64,000 bases of DNA, from positions 20,526,168-20,590,167 of the forward strand of contig JASSKH010000002.1 of the NCBI GenBank assembly GCA_031763025.1. The letters run 5' to 3'. This DNA comes from Macrocystis pyrifera (taxonomy: Eukaryota; Sar; Phaeophyceae; Laminariales; Laminariaceae). A program made the translations under genes and the position numbers. Under the pieces are notes generated by a model. The model was not told the origin of the DNA. It searched no databases and worked only from the letters and a program-made list of their open reading frames with translations. Each line of letters begins with the position of its first letter. Within the stretch, counting starts at the first letter, position 1. Of this stretch, positions 42,261 to 54,844 are shown one piece after another.

Positions 42261-43825
42261 ATAAGGTCTGTAAGGGTCGAATACGTGCACGAATATCATC
42301 TGTAACGACCTTATATATCGACCATTGGAAATTGTTCGAAAATATAAGCCATGCGGACAGACAGACAGATTTGCAATAACCGCAGCTGAGACTCAGTTTT
42401 ACAAAATGAGAAATCTATTGAAGGTTTCCTGCTCCCTTCTGTGATTGGCCAACTGCTGTCCATCGTGTACGTACAAGTTGCTCAAAATCGCACGGTATGC
42501 TTATCGATGGCTACTGAACTTAGGCTTCACCTATAAAGAACTTCCAAGTGTACCTGAAATGACTCGGCCGATCCCTTTTCTGCCAACATTACACAGGTCG
42601 TTCAGACCAGATGCCAGGACTGTCAACCAAGTGACCTTACCTGTCAACAGAAAACGTCCGAATACACAACGAAACACCACGAACGCAGGTTGCGCCGGAG
42701 GCAGCACAGGTCAACACGAAACTGGACGGTCGGGCCATTCTGAATTTCGTTTCCCTTGCATATATCCGAATTTCTAACGTTTCTTCGTGAAGCTAAGCCT
42801 GCCTGTCGTTCGTATGTGGTGCCCGTTCGTATCAATAATAGTGGTGGCTCTTCGTTTCTATTATTGGTGATATAGTCTATTTCACCCTATATTAAATGAC
42901 GTACTTACTGCCGCCGCCACGCCTGATACAGGGGCTACCATGAACAGGACAGTCTTACGCCGTTACCAGTGGAAAGTGGCCTTCATCGTTTACCCCTCCC
43001 ATATGTTTCGACCCCGAAGACGTTGGCCCGCTGCGAACGTACACGTACTGATCGATGGACGTGATGATGCCCGTTCGGCTTTGGACATGCCATCCTGTTG
43101 AGGGGACGCTAGCACCCTCAGGAATGCGTCTTCAAGTACACGCGTATAGGCATTTCGGAAACATAGATACGACTTGGACGTAGGGTAAGGGGTTTCCAAC
43201 CAAGATCCGTATTTCGTAGTTGTAGAATAGTTGAAACATATAACAAAAATCCTGAGCTTTTCAACCCTTTTTAGCCATTGTTTGGGTCCAATAACTTACT
43301 ATTAATACCCATCATGGGAACGTACAGTAGTTTTGCCTCGCGCAGCAGCTTCGACGACGACTACTGAAGAGACATATCGTCCGCCTGGAGAATGGCAATA
43401 TTTTAGTGACAGCCATTTCTTCATCGGTGATGTAGCCGTTGTGCTCTGCTCCCTTGCGTGAAATGAAACATTTTAGCGTTTTTGCGAGTTTTTTGTGCTA
43501 CTCGCTCGCCACTTCAAGTACACGAAAACACCTCGTGAGTCGTTTGTGGCTGCCTACGACTGCCGTCTGGCGCACTCGACGCCCTCACACACCCCATCAG
43601 GACCGTCCCTCAATTTCGCGGGGTGTAGTTTCCTAGAAGTTGTAGCTGTCCGCAGGTGAAAATGTGTAACGGCCTTTTATCCCAATGTTGAGGCTCTTAT
43701 CTCTTTCTCCACGATGAAGTTTTGATGATGCTTGGGCTCTAAACCAATGACACCCTGGCAGATATCGCTCATGAGACGACGGAGCAAAAATATGCCATTG
43801 AATATGCCTACGCCGCGACGACCAT
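42261..43825. other. No gene recognised
   Basis: Short frames at 42445-42777 (+) and 43199-42990 (-) are neither long nor distinctive. No repeats of note. Confidence 0.35.
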
Positions 43826-44293
43826 TCAAAACGTTTCGGCGTGGGAGAATGCGGGAATAACCCCAAAGATTTTGAAGAGGTCATGACTACCGGCTAAAGT
43901 GCAGTGGAGAGCGGCCTCGGACAAGGAAGTGGTCAGCCTGAAAATAACAACGTCTACACCCTCCTGCCGGTGACCTCTGTCCTCACGGGACACAAGATTA
44001 TCGGCTGTAGATAATCCCACAAGGTCAAGGCAGATAACTCGCACAAAGGACGCGGTGTCGTGCTGGGATGGGGGCAATTGCCTGGCATTGGTTATATTTT
44101 GCGTCATAACTACTGTAATACAGTTAAGGGCATCGACCCTTGGGCCTGCATGGACATTTTTTTCCGAGTCAAGAATACTTGCAGCAAATAACAGTATTAC
44201 GATTGACGAGTGTTTGTATGAACAAAAATCAATATCCGTCTGATCGGAAGTATGAGGTACATTTGTAAATATTGCGGCCATCGAAACGTACAT
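43826..44293 (-). CDS. Unrecognised 155-codon ORF
   Basis: Starts at ATG 44293 and ends at TGA 43826. Mixed, protein-like composition, with HKHSSIVILLFAAS-like hydrophobic sequence near residue 30, TQNITNARQLPPSQHD near 65-80 and RVICLDLVGLSTADN near 88-102. No domain recognised. Another minus frame upstream (44529-44332) also reads well (AVAGVWLSAAGGLW) and could be a preceding exon, but no clean splice pair was found. Confidence 0.25.
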   Translation of the reverse strand: MYVSMAAIFTNVPHTSDQTDIDFCSYKHSSIVILLFAASILDSEKNVHAGPRVDALNCITVVMTQNITNARQLPPSQHDTASFVRVICLDLVGLSTADNLVSREDRGHRQEGVDVVIFRLTTSLSEAALHCTLAGSHDLFKIFGVIPAFSHAETF

Positions 44294-44579
44294 TGTATTT
44301 TTGATTAGACTAGTACGTCAGCGAAATCAATCTACCCGCAACGAAAAATACAAACAAAACTGAACATTGATGGAGATGGTCTACATAGCTCCGAAATTGT
44401 CTGTGCTGCTTTTTCGGAAGCGGGCGACCACAACCCTCCAGCGGCGGATAGCCAGACCCCAGCAACAGCTAGTTTTTGCACGAAGGCATCGGTGTATGCG
44501 ATCGCCGGGGCTTCCCCGTTGTGTGACAAACTGCAAGCAAAAGCGAGCAGACCACAGAAAAAAGCTTAGGGGCTGTCTA

Positions 44580-45070
44580 AGCTTTTAGCTGACGGATTGC
44601 TGACATGCCCGTTGTACGTCTTCGTATCTGTCGTATGCTGTCGGCTTCTCGGGCTAGTCGTAGCGTACGTGCCTGCTGTCATCTGTCGCTCAAAGCTACC
44701 CAGCTTGGGCTAGTCGTTTTGCGTACGTCGCCTCCTGTCAGTTTTCAAAAGCTAGCGTAGTCGTACCTAAAGCTAGTGGTACCCAAAGGCTAGCCCAGTC
44801 GTACCGACCGCCTGGTACAAGAGCTTACTTGCATCTATTTCATAAATCTCGGTTATCACGCATGTTGCAAAGCTGAGTATCGACCAATCGGTTGAACTCA
44901 CAGCTGACGTGCATTTTTTAGTTTTCTATAAAATCTCAGCGAGTCGTCACGTGGATTTAACACAAGAGCACCGACAAGGGAAGAGGAAAATATGTGCCCT
45001 ATTTCATACGTGACGGGAATACTCACTTAATTGGTCAAAACCTATTTATCAAGGGATGTCACGAGCTGAC
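44580..45070. other. No gene; GCTAGTCGT-rich patch
   Basis: 44645-44815 repeats GGGCTAGTCGT, AAGCTAGYGTAGTCGT and CAAAGCTA words without a regular period. The rest is unassigned. Confidence 0.4.
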
Positions 45071-45074
45071 GCTG

Positions 45075-45295
45075 ATGGGCCGGGCCGCGTCCGATTATAT
45101 ATGGTGTACTACTGCTCGTACGATTGTTTTGAGCAGCCTGGGTCGTCATCCGCCAAAGAGAGCTACGTTCATGCGATGCGTTTCTGATAGGCCGGGCCGC
45201 GTCCGATTATATGTGGTGTACTACTGCTACACCTGTTTTGAGTAGCCTGGGTCGTCATCCGCCAAGTAGAGCTACGTTCATACGATGCGTTTTTT
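45075..45295. repeat. Two-copy tandem duplication, period 112 bp
   Basis: GGCCGGGCCGCGTCCGATTA, GGTGTACTACTGCT, TGTTTTGAGYAGCCTGGG and TCGTCATCCGCCAA recur in order at 45078 and 45190. Confidence 0.85.
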
Positions 45296-46600
45296 GCAAA
45301 TCGTCTCGGGGTCTATATGTCTATGTGTGAAATGCATTAGTTTTGCGGAACGACTTTTCTTTTTTGGCCGCCAGTTTCTGTCGCGCTGCGGGCTGCGTGG
45401 CACACCACGGTGCCAATGCAGACCCCGGCCGAGGTCCGTGGCGCGTGCTCTGGGCCTTCAATGTCGAATTCTGGCGAGTAGCCACGGGGAGGTTTTCCGG
45501 GATGCTTAATCAAAGCAGGACAATGGAAACCCCATCGCTATGATTTTCGCTCTGCTGCTAGCTGCTGCTGTTGTATTATGTCCGTGTCGCACTATCCCTC
45601 AAGCTCTCTATGACAGTCATGAAAAACGGCGGTCGGACATGAAGCTCTCACTGTTGTGACGGCCACGGATGGTGCATCCATGTTTGTGCTTGCGTGTATC
45701 ATGGTTCCCGTCGACCTAGGAAGACGATCAACGTAATATCAAGAAAGGTGCTATTCATTGGGTGCTGCGCAGGGGGCAGGACGACGATATTATAAATCCA
45801 GGCTTCAACACCGGCAGCGTTACAACAGCAATACAGCACCAGAGGTCCACACTTACGCCTTCGAGACAGCCCGCGGTGTTTTTGTGTTTGCATGTATGTA
45901 CAGGGCTTACCAGGTGATTAATGCAATTGTGTTCACATTTTTAATACAATTTTCAAATCAAGCATCACGTCGTCGAACCCCATCCTGTCACACAGCAGTA
46001 CACCAGCCGTACTCGAGTAATTTGGGAGCCTGATGATATTGTTCCCTCTTTTTCACATGCGGCACCCCCTGGATTTCAAGTCAACCATATCCCGAAGGGG
46101 AATCTTGTAATATGTTGTGATACCTTGGACAAATTTCGAATCAAAGCCTTGATACCGTTTCGGGTGCACAGACGACGCTCCTCGCCGTCTCCGCGCGACG
46201 CTGGCAGCATTATGCGCTTGCCCTGATTCATCCCGTGGACGGTTTGTGGACGGAACCGCCGGTGCGACTAGGTGTGTCTCGATGTCGAACCGGGGATGAG
46301 GACTGTTGCCCCTGTAGCATGGAAAACGCCTGCCAAAAGGTCACTGCTTGTACGGGCATTATCGTCTGCGCGATAGAAGGTGTTGCAGCAGCGTGTGTTG
46401 CAGCAGTACCAGGTGTTGGAGCATCACGAGGAAGTTGTGGTCCACAGTCGGGACGGAACCCATCCGAGCGAGTCGTCCGTGGAGGTCGCGAGTAGTGACA
46501 ACTGTTTATGTCTTTCGCATGGCCCAAAAGCAGCTGTCCCCCCCCTTCCCCCCCGAAAACCCAACCAAAATGTAAAAAAAGTGCGTCAGTGTATACTCAT
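45296..46600. other. No gene recognised
   Basis: Several overlapping short frames, including 46235-46495 (+), without motifs. 46050-46110 carries the dispersed CCCGAAGGGGAATCTTGTA block. Confidence 0.35.
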
Positions 46601-46619
46601 GCACCTTTCAGTACAGGAC

Positions 46620-46925
46620 AACACATGGGCCAGCCCGTCAAATCCACGGCCCGGCTCATGTTGTTGTTGGGCCGGCCCACAGGGCCCGTGTCTCACGGGC
46701 CTCGCGGTCATGTGATGGGCCGGGCTGAGCCGTGCTGATAATTTTGCAAAACTGATGGACCAGGCCGGAGCGTGAAATTGTTGAAATGGGATGGGCTGGG
46801 CTGGGCCGGTGCCCATCCTCTGAAATTTCAACAGGCCGGGCCGGGTCGGGTCGCGGCCGATAGTAACATTGACGGGCCCGGTCCAACCCCTGGCCGGCCC
46901 ACCAACGTCGGCCCATGACAAGCCC
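46620..46925. repeat. GGGCC/GGCCC-rich imperfect palindrome
   Basis: Dense GGGCCGGCCC, GGGCCGGGC, GACGGGCCCGG and CGGCCC words on both strands. It begins CATGGGCCAGCCCGTCAA and ends TGGCCGGCCCACC...GGCCCATGACA, which is roughly inverted. It could be a MITE with GGCCC-rich ends, but no target duplication is clear. Confidence 0.5.
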
Positions 46926-48035
46926 CGGAAGATATAGCTTGAAGTCAGGTGTAAAAATATGTTTCGATCGTTCACGGCCGACCTCAACGTATCTGTATTT
47001 AAATATATACCTAACATGGGTATCTTGGAAACTACACGGCTCGCCACAACTCTGCCTTTCCTGTGCAGTGATAAGATTGGGGTGTATTATCATCCAAGTT
47101 TTGGGCACGTGTGCCATGTGTCACGCGTGCATGTGCTGTGTCAAAGGCGTGATTGTTATTTTTTTAGACAAGAAAAACGGTCGTCCAATGGGAAATAGCT
47201 TGCGTGCAACTTTGGGTTGGTGGACGTGAGTTCGAGCCCCCCGCTATACGATTAAACGCCTATCTTTGCCCTTTGTTTTTGTTTGCCTTTTTTTCGTGTT
47301 TCCTTTGTTCATCTTGCGCACGCTCTTGGTACCCGAGCAATTGATAGAGCTTTGAGTTCGATTACAAGTCGCTAGCTGAGTATTAGCTGCCTAGGTATCA
47401 TAGTTACGGTAGCTGCAGCGGTACCAACATCCGACTGTTATAGTTTCATTCTTTTTGGAGGGCTTTTCTGCTACGTGGTGTTCAATTCCTCGTGGGAGTA
47501 CCTGCTGAGAGAGGGAAAGGGCGCAACTCAAGGTGCACCGAACCAATCGCCTTCGACGGTTTCCCTGCCGATGGCGTTGCGGAAGGCCGTTGTCGCTTAT
47601 TTTTTGTAAAAAATTGCACCTGGTATGTATTTGTAATGAAGTCAAATGCCGACTGTCAAGTTAAGTCAGCTAGTTGGGTGGCGATTAACTAGCCGGGTGG
47701 TCCAGCCAACTCACAGCTCTTTTATGTAATCAATGTGCCCCATGCATGCGTAAGCAACAATAGTGGCCTACATTTATACCCAGTTTAAATGCTAAAATTT
47801 TGGACCCAGAACAGTTGGATTGAATACTGTATAGTACACGAGCATACAATACTCATTTTTACTCGCAACATGTTTTTAGGTTCACAAATGGCCCTTTTGC
47901 CTTTCCTGCTTGTGACGTCATTTTTGAAGTCGTGTAGGCAATTGCAGTTTATTATGCAGTGTACCCGGCTGGTATTGTAAAAAATAACTTGTTTTTTTTT
48001 CCCCATGTTACGGAGACCACGAAAGACGAGAGACC
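46926..48035. other. No gene recognised
   Basis: A plus frame at 47492-47692 contains CTEPIAFDGFPADGVAEGRC and looks protein-like, but is short and unsupported. GAGTTCGAGCCCCCC at 47229 resembles a tRNA B box without a fold. Confidence 0.3.
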
Positions 48036-48302
48036 TCATATCAACCACGCACCAAGCAAGTACCCCTTCAATACCCCGATCGTATAGTCGTTCAAAGCAA
48101 AGTTAACATCGAGCTCACCCAACATCGCCCAGCACGTGCCGCCTCTGCGCGCGCAGCTCTTCCGACGCCAAGCGAGCGGATGCCGACCGTACTCGGTGAG
48201 TCTAGAAAATCGCGTCGGCTTCCCATCATCGGGGACAAAACATAGCCTCACAATAACGGCAGTGTAAGCTGCCCAGCGAGAGCGCTCGTCGTTCGTCGAC
48301 AA
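48036..48302 (-). CDS. Unrecognised 88-codon ORF
   Basis: From ATG 48302 to TGA 48036. The C-terminal part, WAMLGELDVNFALNDYTIG then a hydrophobic LKGYLLGAWLI end, reads like a real protein; the N-terminal half is basic. It may be the last exon of a gene whose other exons I cannot find. Confidence 0.25.
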   Translation of the reverse strand: MSTNDERSRWAAYTAVIVRLCFVPDDGKPTRFSRLTEYGRHPLAWRRKSCARRGGTCWAMLGELDVNFALNDYTIGVLKGYLLGAWLI

Positions 48303-48620
48303 CTCCCCCTTCTGACGAGCGAGGAATTACACCCACCGCATCGTCCCTCCCCGACGTCGTAGTGAGAGTTCCTGCCGAAAGGCTGGGCGAGTGTGGATTT
48401 GTGCGCGACCGCTCAGGTCTGTATGTGCAGCGTCTGTTCTTGTGTGCCGAGTCAAGCCGCGTAGATGTTCTTCAGTCTTTAGACTGGAGCTTCATCATCG
48501 GGAACTAATTTAGTGATTGCCACCGACGTACACTAATAGTACCTTCTATTACATCTACTTTAAATTGCTGTCAATAGCGTGTACCATCGATGTACGTTAA
48601 GAGTAGCTTAGGTTACTCGC
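48303..48620. other. No gene recognised
   Basis: Unassigned spacer before the TATA cassettes. Confidence 0.35.
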
Positions 48621-49010
48621 CCGATAATATAAGGGTCGTGTCGTTATGATAATAAAGAAGCAAGCGGTGTTTACATTTCGAGACATATAGGCGACACGCA
48701 TGGTTTGGAACGAGCTCGCGTCGAAGCTCGAGTTCCCGCTTCATGCGTTGGATGACCGAGCTCCACGGGGTACCGGGCATAGTCGTCTTTATGCTATATA
48801 CCTACGTTACTGTCACTGTGTTGCCGCTGCGATGCGCTGCTGCTTGTGCTGCTGCTGGTGCTGATGCTGATTATATAAGGGTCGTTTTGTTGTGAAAATA
48901 TAAAAACAAGCGATGTATACAAGTACATTTCGAGACATGTACAAGTAGGCGGCACGTATTTTTGGGACGAGCTAGGGTCGAAGCGTGAGTGGGATCGAGC
49001 TACAGTTAGG
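48621..49010 (+). promoter_or_regulatory. Two copies of a TATATAAGGGTCGT cassette
   Basis: 48626 (AATATAAGGGTCGTGTCGTT) and 48871 (TTATATAAGGGTCGTTTTGT) are each followed by an AAGCGGTG/AAGCGATG word, ACATTTCGAGACAT, a GGCGRCACG block, then GACGAGCT-GGGTCGAAGC. The same TATA-GGGTCGT start precedes AAGCGGTGCTTATTTTTG at 31738, 63876, 25213 and 51382 (reverse). A TATA box in a conserved setting suggests a core promoter carried by a repeat; this is inference. Confidence 0.4.
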
Positions 49011-50650
49011 CTCAGGAACTAGGGGTGTTTTGTAGCCGATTTCAGCCAAATGCGTGTCCAAAGGTATGTCCGAGAAGAACTGAAATACATTTTTTTTACC
49101 GATGACAACATATCACAAATACACCAGCCATCAACCAATTCCATTATGGAGCATCCGAAATATCAACAGCCCCAGCACGAAAACGCCCAGTATTTTTTAC
49201 CGGGCGGCATACCACCTGCGGCGACAGGTGAAAAGTCAAAACAAGAAATAAGTGATGCCTGGCGGCGTACCACCTGCGAGAGGTGATTGAAACTACATTA
49301 TTTGGAGCGGGAGGTGGAGGGGCGAAAGAAGATGTAAGATGGCGAAGCTGCGAGGCCCGACCTGCCTGAACGGGTCTCCGGCTCGAATAAACTTCTGACA
49401 TAAACGCGCCGCCCTCATCCCGTACGCGCGCCTCCTGCCTTTCTTGCGCCTGGTGCCCTCCCCACCCCCCTCGCCCTCACCCTCGCTTTCTACCCAGGGC
49501 CGCAAATCATCCAAAATCCTTGTCTCGATTATTTAATCTGCGTCTTGCTGCTGCAGCGGCGTCGTCGCGGCGGGGGGTGGCGGGGGGCATGGCGCTTGAG
49601 CTTCAGCCATGTGCTACTCGTGGGAGAGGGCCTCAATCCTTGACTGTTGCCGTTTGTTCTGTATTCGTCGAGGACAGGACGGGTCGCAGCGGTAAATACA
49701 AAGACAGACGGCAGCAGCAGAAAATAAAAAACATTAGTACCACTGTTAGCTATGCGCTGTTGTGCGTATCGACAACAAAAAAAGATGACATCGATCAGCA
49801 AAAAAAATTCATCCCCGTGAAAAGCCGACGCCTCTAGCCCACGTAGAATGACTTGATTTCTTTGTATAAAATTCTGCACTGTGCAAGCGCATAATAGTGG
49901 AGATTGCGCATGAATCTCCAACTGGAACTTCAGGTACGTCTCCAGACCCAAACTCTCCACGTGCCCAGCTCTTTTTTATATATTGAAATCAAAACAGGTG
50001 AAATCGCCGAAAAAAACTGGCTTTTGGGGGGATATTTCCAAGTAATGCAGGCGAATCACCAGGTCGTGAGATGTATAGAGGTACAAATAGCTGACCACCG
50101 TGTTGCTTAGGTTATGTGGCATCTAGTAAAACAAACCCCGCTTCATTTTACTACGTTAGAGCGGGGGGCTGTGTCTCTCAAAATCGCGTAATACGGCCAA
50201 GAAACGCAAAGAAAAAGTTTCGCAGGAGCCACAGGCACGAAAGGCAGCCGCGAAACAAAACGCAACCGCTTTTACGGAAAGAGAAGCGGTGGCGACACCA
50301 TCCAAAGAGTCTCGGGGCGCGCAGCCCACGAGGATGCGGTGCGACGCGGCGGCCTCGAGGTGTCCGAGGCATGCCGGGACGGAGCGTTGCAGGAGCGGGA
50401 CAAAGCCGCGCACAAGAATCCGATGCGGAAATGAAGAGCCGTGCCAAAATAATTTCCGAGATGGAGTCGAGCGTGTCGTCGGAAAAAAACTCAGGCTTGC
50501 GGCTGAAGATGTCAAGATGAAGGCGGAAGAGGGCAGACTACAGGCGGAATTGGCATTGCGGACAGAGCAGCAGCGTCGGGGACAGCGGTGTTGGTTTGGC
50601 CGGACGTTTCTACTCCGATGCTTGCTGCTGCGGTGCTCCCGACGTACATA
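49011..50650. other. Mostly unassigned; short basic coiled-coil-like frame
   Basis: Two overlapping plus frames at 50116-50651 give Arg/Lys-rich sequence, the second with AAEDVKMKAEEGRLQAELAL, which would form a coiled coil. Frame continuity is lost and no family is recognised. The rest is featureless. Confidence 0.25.
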
Positions 50651-51745
50651 AATAATACAACGCGCTTCGCTCCGCGGGCGGCCTACGCCGCCCGCTAAGC
50701 CCGCTCAGGAAGGAAAAGTGCATCAAATTACGCGAAGCGGACAGATGTTCATGATTGAATGTAGTTTTTTTTTATGATGGTACTTGCAAAGTGGCGACTC
50801 GATAGTGCCAAGAGTCCCGCCGCCATGCTTCACGCCACATACGCTTCGCGTCGCGGATGTCGTACGTATGTACATACCCCAGGTAGGGTACTTATTTTCT
50901 TCTTTTGATGTGCTCTATGTCTGTACTCGTATGTGCGAAAGAGAAAGCACAGCACGGCACAGCAGCCACGCAAAAACAATGAAAATGAAACTGAACGTCT
51001 CGGAAAGAAAAAAAAATCCCCGTCCCCTCTCGTGTAATATTTTTCTGCCTGATTGGAACACCTTACACCGGGTCAAAAAGAAGAAACGAACAAAATCGAA
51101 CAGAAGAGCTTCTCTCTCAGCCTCGTACACCGCCCGCCCCTCTCGCGACCATCTCGCAACCGATTCGGTCCGGGTAAAACTTTCCTCCTTCTCTATCACA
51201 GTGAGCCCCGTCGCCCGCCTCACGTGAAGCCCGGTGCTCACCGTGGCCCTCGTTCGTCAGCTCCACAAAGTTGTTGGTGCTCCGAATGGGTCGCTCTCTC
51301 GCTGATTTTTTAGTTTAGTCTCAAAAATAAGCACCGCTTGATTTTTTTTTTTAATATCAAAACGACTCGCATATATACTCGTAGAAGTATAACCGGAACC
51401 ACACCAGGAGGCCAGACAGAACCGATTCATGCTTCCCTCGTGTCTCGAGGTACGCGCGACGCCTAGCCATGGAAACGGCGACCTCGATCCTTGCAACCCC
51501 CCTCTACCCGCTGACACCCGCGACGGTGCCGCGCTCGCCCGAGGTGCCGTGCTCGGAGTACACGCACGCACACGAAACGACGAAGAAAAAAGGAGAAAAG
51601 GACTGAAAGTGCCAAGAGAGATGAAAAAAACAAAGAACCGCTGGAAAGGCCCGGCAAGTAATAAAAGGAGGCGATTCCCAAGTGGGAGCTCTGTGAGGCC
51701 AGAGATGTACCAACCGAGCACGCCCAGAGAGTGAGATGTCTTAGT
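50651..51745 (-). repeat. Dispersed repeat E, copy 2 (inverted)
   Basis: Reverse complement of 24846-26005: starts with AACGCGCTTCGCTCCGCGGG, runs through GACAGATGTTCATGATTG, the conserved frame (51241-51088 minus, TESVARWSREGRAVYEAER) and CGATTCCCAAGTGGGAGCTC, and ends near CGAGCACGCCCAGAGAGTGA. The T1 TIRs are absent here, so E is a repeat in its own right. Confidence 0.78.
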
Positions 51746-51959
51746 TCTATGCCTCGTACCCTGCTGGTATGAGGTATTCTGTGTGCAGTCGCAGCAGCAG
51801 CATTCAAGGTTGTGATATTCAGCCTATTTTGGAGATGTGTGTGACGTTCCGCTATGTTTTGATTGTTTATCGATGATGATTTTTTTTCAAACTATGAACG
51901 GCCACAGACCACTTTTTTCGCCCCGAAAAATACAAAAGCGCATAGCTAACCGTACATAC
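51746..51959. other. Short spacer, nothing seen
   Basis: AT-rich spacer between repeat E and satellite B. Confidence 0.4.
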
Positions 51960-53560
51960 TGGTGGTAAAATGAGGCGCAACCTCAATAATACCTGCGGTA
52001 GTCATATCTGCGATGCATCATGCTGGGCGACTGCGGTTTATTCTGTGTTGTGCTGAACCAACACAAACGAACATCTACGTTTGGGTGCATTATTTTCAAG
52101 AAACAAAAAATTATCAACAGCAGCAGAAGTGGCGGCGGCATGTTCTTGCAGCAGCAGCAACTGGGCACACGAGGCCAGGATCAGCGTCGCTATACGCTCG
52201 GCTTGTCGGTCTAGCGCAACCCTTGAACCCTTTGTCGTGCACATACTCGATTTTGTTGTTGTGTTCCTGGTTCCAAACTCGAAATTCGGCATACTAATTT
52301 GAAGGCGAGAAATCTGCACCCGACATGTTTCGTCCAACAGAAACAGCTTCTCGTAGCAGGTGCCACCACTACTACTGATGTACGACATCTACAGCAGAGC
52401 TTCTCTTGCAGCAAAACTGCAGCAGCAGCAGTAGCAGTAGGACACACGAGGCCAGGGTCAGCGTCGCTATACGCCCGGCTTGTCGGTCTAACCCAACCCT
52501 TGAACCCTTTGTCGTACACATACTCGGTTTTGTTGTGTGTCTCGTGGTTCCCACCTCGAAATTCTGCATAATAATTTGAAGACGAAAAATCTGGACCTGG
52601 CATGTTTAGTCCAACAGAGAGAGCTTCTCGTAGCAGGTGCCACCCCTACTATTGATGTATGACGTATATCTACAGTAGAGCTTCTCCACCAGCAAAACTG
52701 CAGCAGCAGTAGCAGTAGGTCACACGAGGCCATAGTCAACGTCGCTGTACGCTCGGCTTGTCAGTGTGACCCTTGAACCCTTTGTACACGTACTCGATTT
52801 TGTCGTGTGTATCCTGGTTCCGAACTCGAACTTCGGCATAATTCAAAGACCCAAAAATCTGCGCCTGACATGTTTTGTCGAACAGAGAGTGCTTCTCGTA
52901 GTAGGTGCCAACACTACTACTGATGTGCGACATCTACAGCAGAGCTTCTCCAGCAGCAAAACTGCAGCAGCAGTAGCAGTAGGACACACGAGGCCAGGGT
53001 CAGCATCGCTGTACGCTCGGCTTGTGTCGGTATAACCCTTGAACCCTTTGTAGACGAACTCGATTTTGTTGTGTTTCCTGGTTCACGCACTCACAATCTG
53101 AAGACGAAAAATTCTACAACCTGGCATGTGTCCAACAGAGCTTCTCGAAGCAGGTGCCACCACTACTACTGCTGTTCAACATTTACAGCAGATCTTCTCC
53201 TGCTTCTCTGTCCCCTCATCAGTAGGAGGATGGGCCTGACAATGCCACCTGCAACATGACATGGCCCGAACGTCGCTGTGGCCAGACAGGCACAGTCTGC
53301 CCACGAGTACTCGTAGAGTTGGGTTTCGTTAGGTAGAACTAAAAAAACAAGAACCGTTATCATATCTTACGGTTGCTGGTTCTGTTTTTTTTTGTACCAT
53401 AGCCCAGCCATGTGCCTACACACGTTGCCGCACCTAGCTCGACCAACTGTGAACGAGTCCACCGCACGAGCACGAGAAGGTTTCGTTTGTGTGTGCGCGC
53501 ACAAAGCCCGCCGGGACTGGAATTGGTGCCGTGTCCATTGAGCGCGGTCGACATGGCCGA
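51960..53560 (+). repeat. Satellite B tandem array plus tail
   Basis: Starts with the GGTGGTAAAATGAGGCGCAACC block, then four units of about 263-277 bp with GAA-TTC anchors at 52281, 52558, 52828 and about 53091. Unit content is CGAAATTCGGCATA, GAAGACGAAAAATCTG, TCGTAGCAGGTGCCACCAC, ACGACATCTACAGCAGAGC, CAGCAGCAGTAGCAGTAGGA, CACACGAGGCCAGGGTCAGC and CCTTGAACCCTTTG. From 53100 the non-tandem tail matches 28800-29250. ORFs here come from the repeat. Confidence 0.85.
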
Positions 53561-53800
53561 AAAAAATGTTGAATCATGATGACACACACAAACAGAAAAA
53601 CTCAAAACAAGGCACCCTAGCCCCGTATAGGACTCTGGACAATAATTAATGAACTTTAGTATCAGTACAATAAAACAACTTATTCATTGTGAACTATGTC
53701 ATCAGTACGATTTATCCTTATTACGATACGTTCTGCTGTTTGTATCATAAAACAGATGCCTTTATCGCACTAAATATTCAAAAATCGACCGACTCTGGTG
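53561..53800. other. Short spacer, nothing seen
   Basis: AT-rich, with repeated CAGTACRAT and ATTATTAATG words. Confidence 0.35.
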
Positions 53801-54275
53801 CTAAGCCAAGGAAAACGTGAAAAAAGAAACGCTGCTGCTCCTGGTCACCTGCTTCAGCAGAGATTGCGTGGTCACCGGTTGCCTGCCGGCCCATGCTTTC
53901 GTGGCTGCCACCTCTCCTTCCATCTGCCTGAACTTCATTCTCTCGAAGCCAAGCCGCTCTTGGACATGCATTTCGGGCCGACCTCCCTGCTGAGATGAAA
54001 ATGATTCTTGGTCAGCTCCGTCATTAATTGCCAAGGCCATCTGTGACAAACGACAATCGCCCCAGTTCCGCCTCAAGATTTGCCAGCTCGCGCCTCCTCT
54101 GCTCGCCTCTTTCCTTGCTCCTCACGCCTACTCTCCTCTTCCTTTCGCCTTCGCTCCTCCTCAACTGCCAGCGCAGCTTGCCCTGAAAAACAGATCTTTG
54201 GCTATTGGTCCCTCGGATCAAGCCCTCAAAAGAACACACCAGTCGATGTACCTTTACTTTTTTCACTTGCTGCAA
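53801..54275 (-). pseudogene. Coiled-coil coding remnant
   Basis: After a possible acceptor (CTGTTTTTCAG, about 54183) one minus frame reads LAVEEERRRKEEESRREEQ, KRRAEEARAGKS and stop. A different frame downstream (54040-53830) reads GRPEMHVQERLGFERMKFRQ and MEGEVAATKAW. Both fit a long charged coiled coil such as the tails of transposon-encoded Myb/SANT-like proteins, but they are out of frame with each other. Family assignment is a guess. Confidence 0.3.
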
Positions 54276-54844
54276 AAATTACCACACAGCACATGACATG
54301 CTTGACAATATTGTCGGGAGGGAGGAGAAGAGCTTACTCTACGACCACCGCGGATGTAGATTATAAGACAGAGGCGGAAGAAGACCATCTGCTATTAATA
54401 CTTTCTACTGATATATGTAGTACTCTTCACGGGTACACATACATACCTGGTACGTAAAATTGCTGAATTCGGGGAAACGGAATCAAGATCACAAAATACC
54501 CGAGAAACACAAAAAACACTCTATACACTCTATTAAAGTATATATATTAGCCTATCGCTTTTTGCAACGCACTGCTGTAATTCTCACTGCTGCTCAGAAG
54601 TATTTAGTCCTATGTATTTACATTGCAGAGTAATAATACTGATAGTCATCTCATTGCTCGGAGTCGAAAATCACACGAACTTCACGACCAAAAAGCGTGC
54701 GTATGTGATTGGTTTCGAAACAAAAGGTATCACCGTTGTGCCACCGCATAGATTGATGCGTACCTGATCAAACACCGTGGCGATAAAGATGTTTTTTTTG
54801 TTTTAATTTGGTATCATTTTCTGGTCCCTGGGATCGAGCCATCA

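Noticed and set aside
47200-47255. tRNA B-box-like GAGTTCGAGCCCCC
   Set aside because: The T-stem fails at the second pair and no A box or acceptor stem fits.
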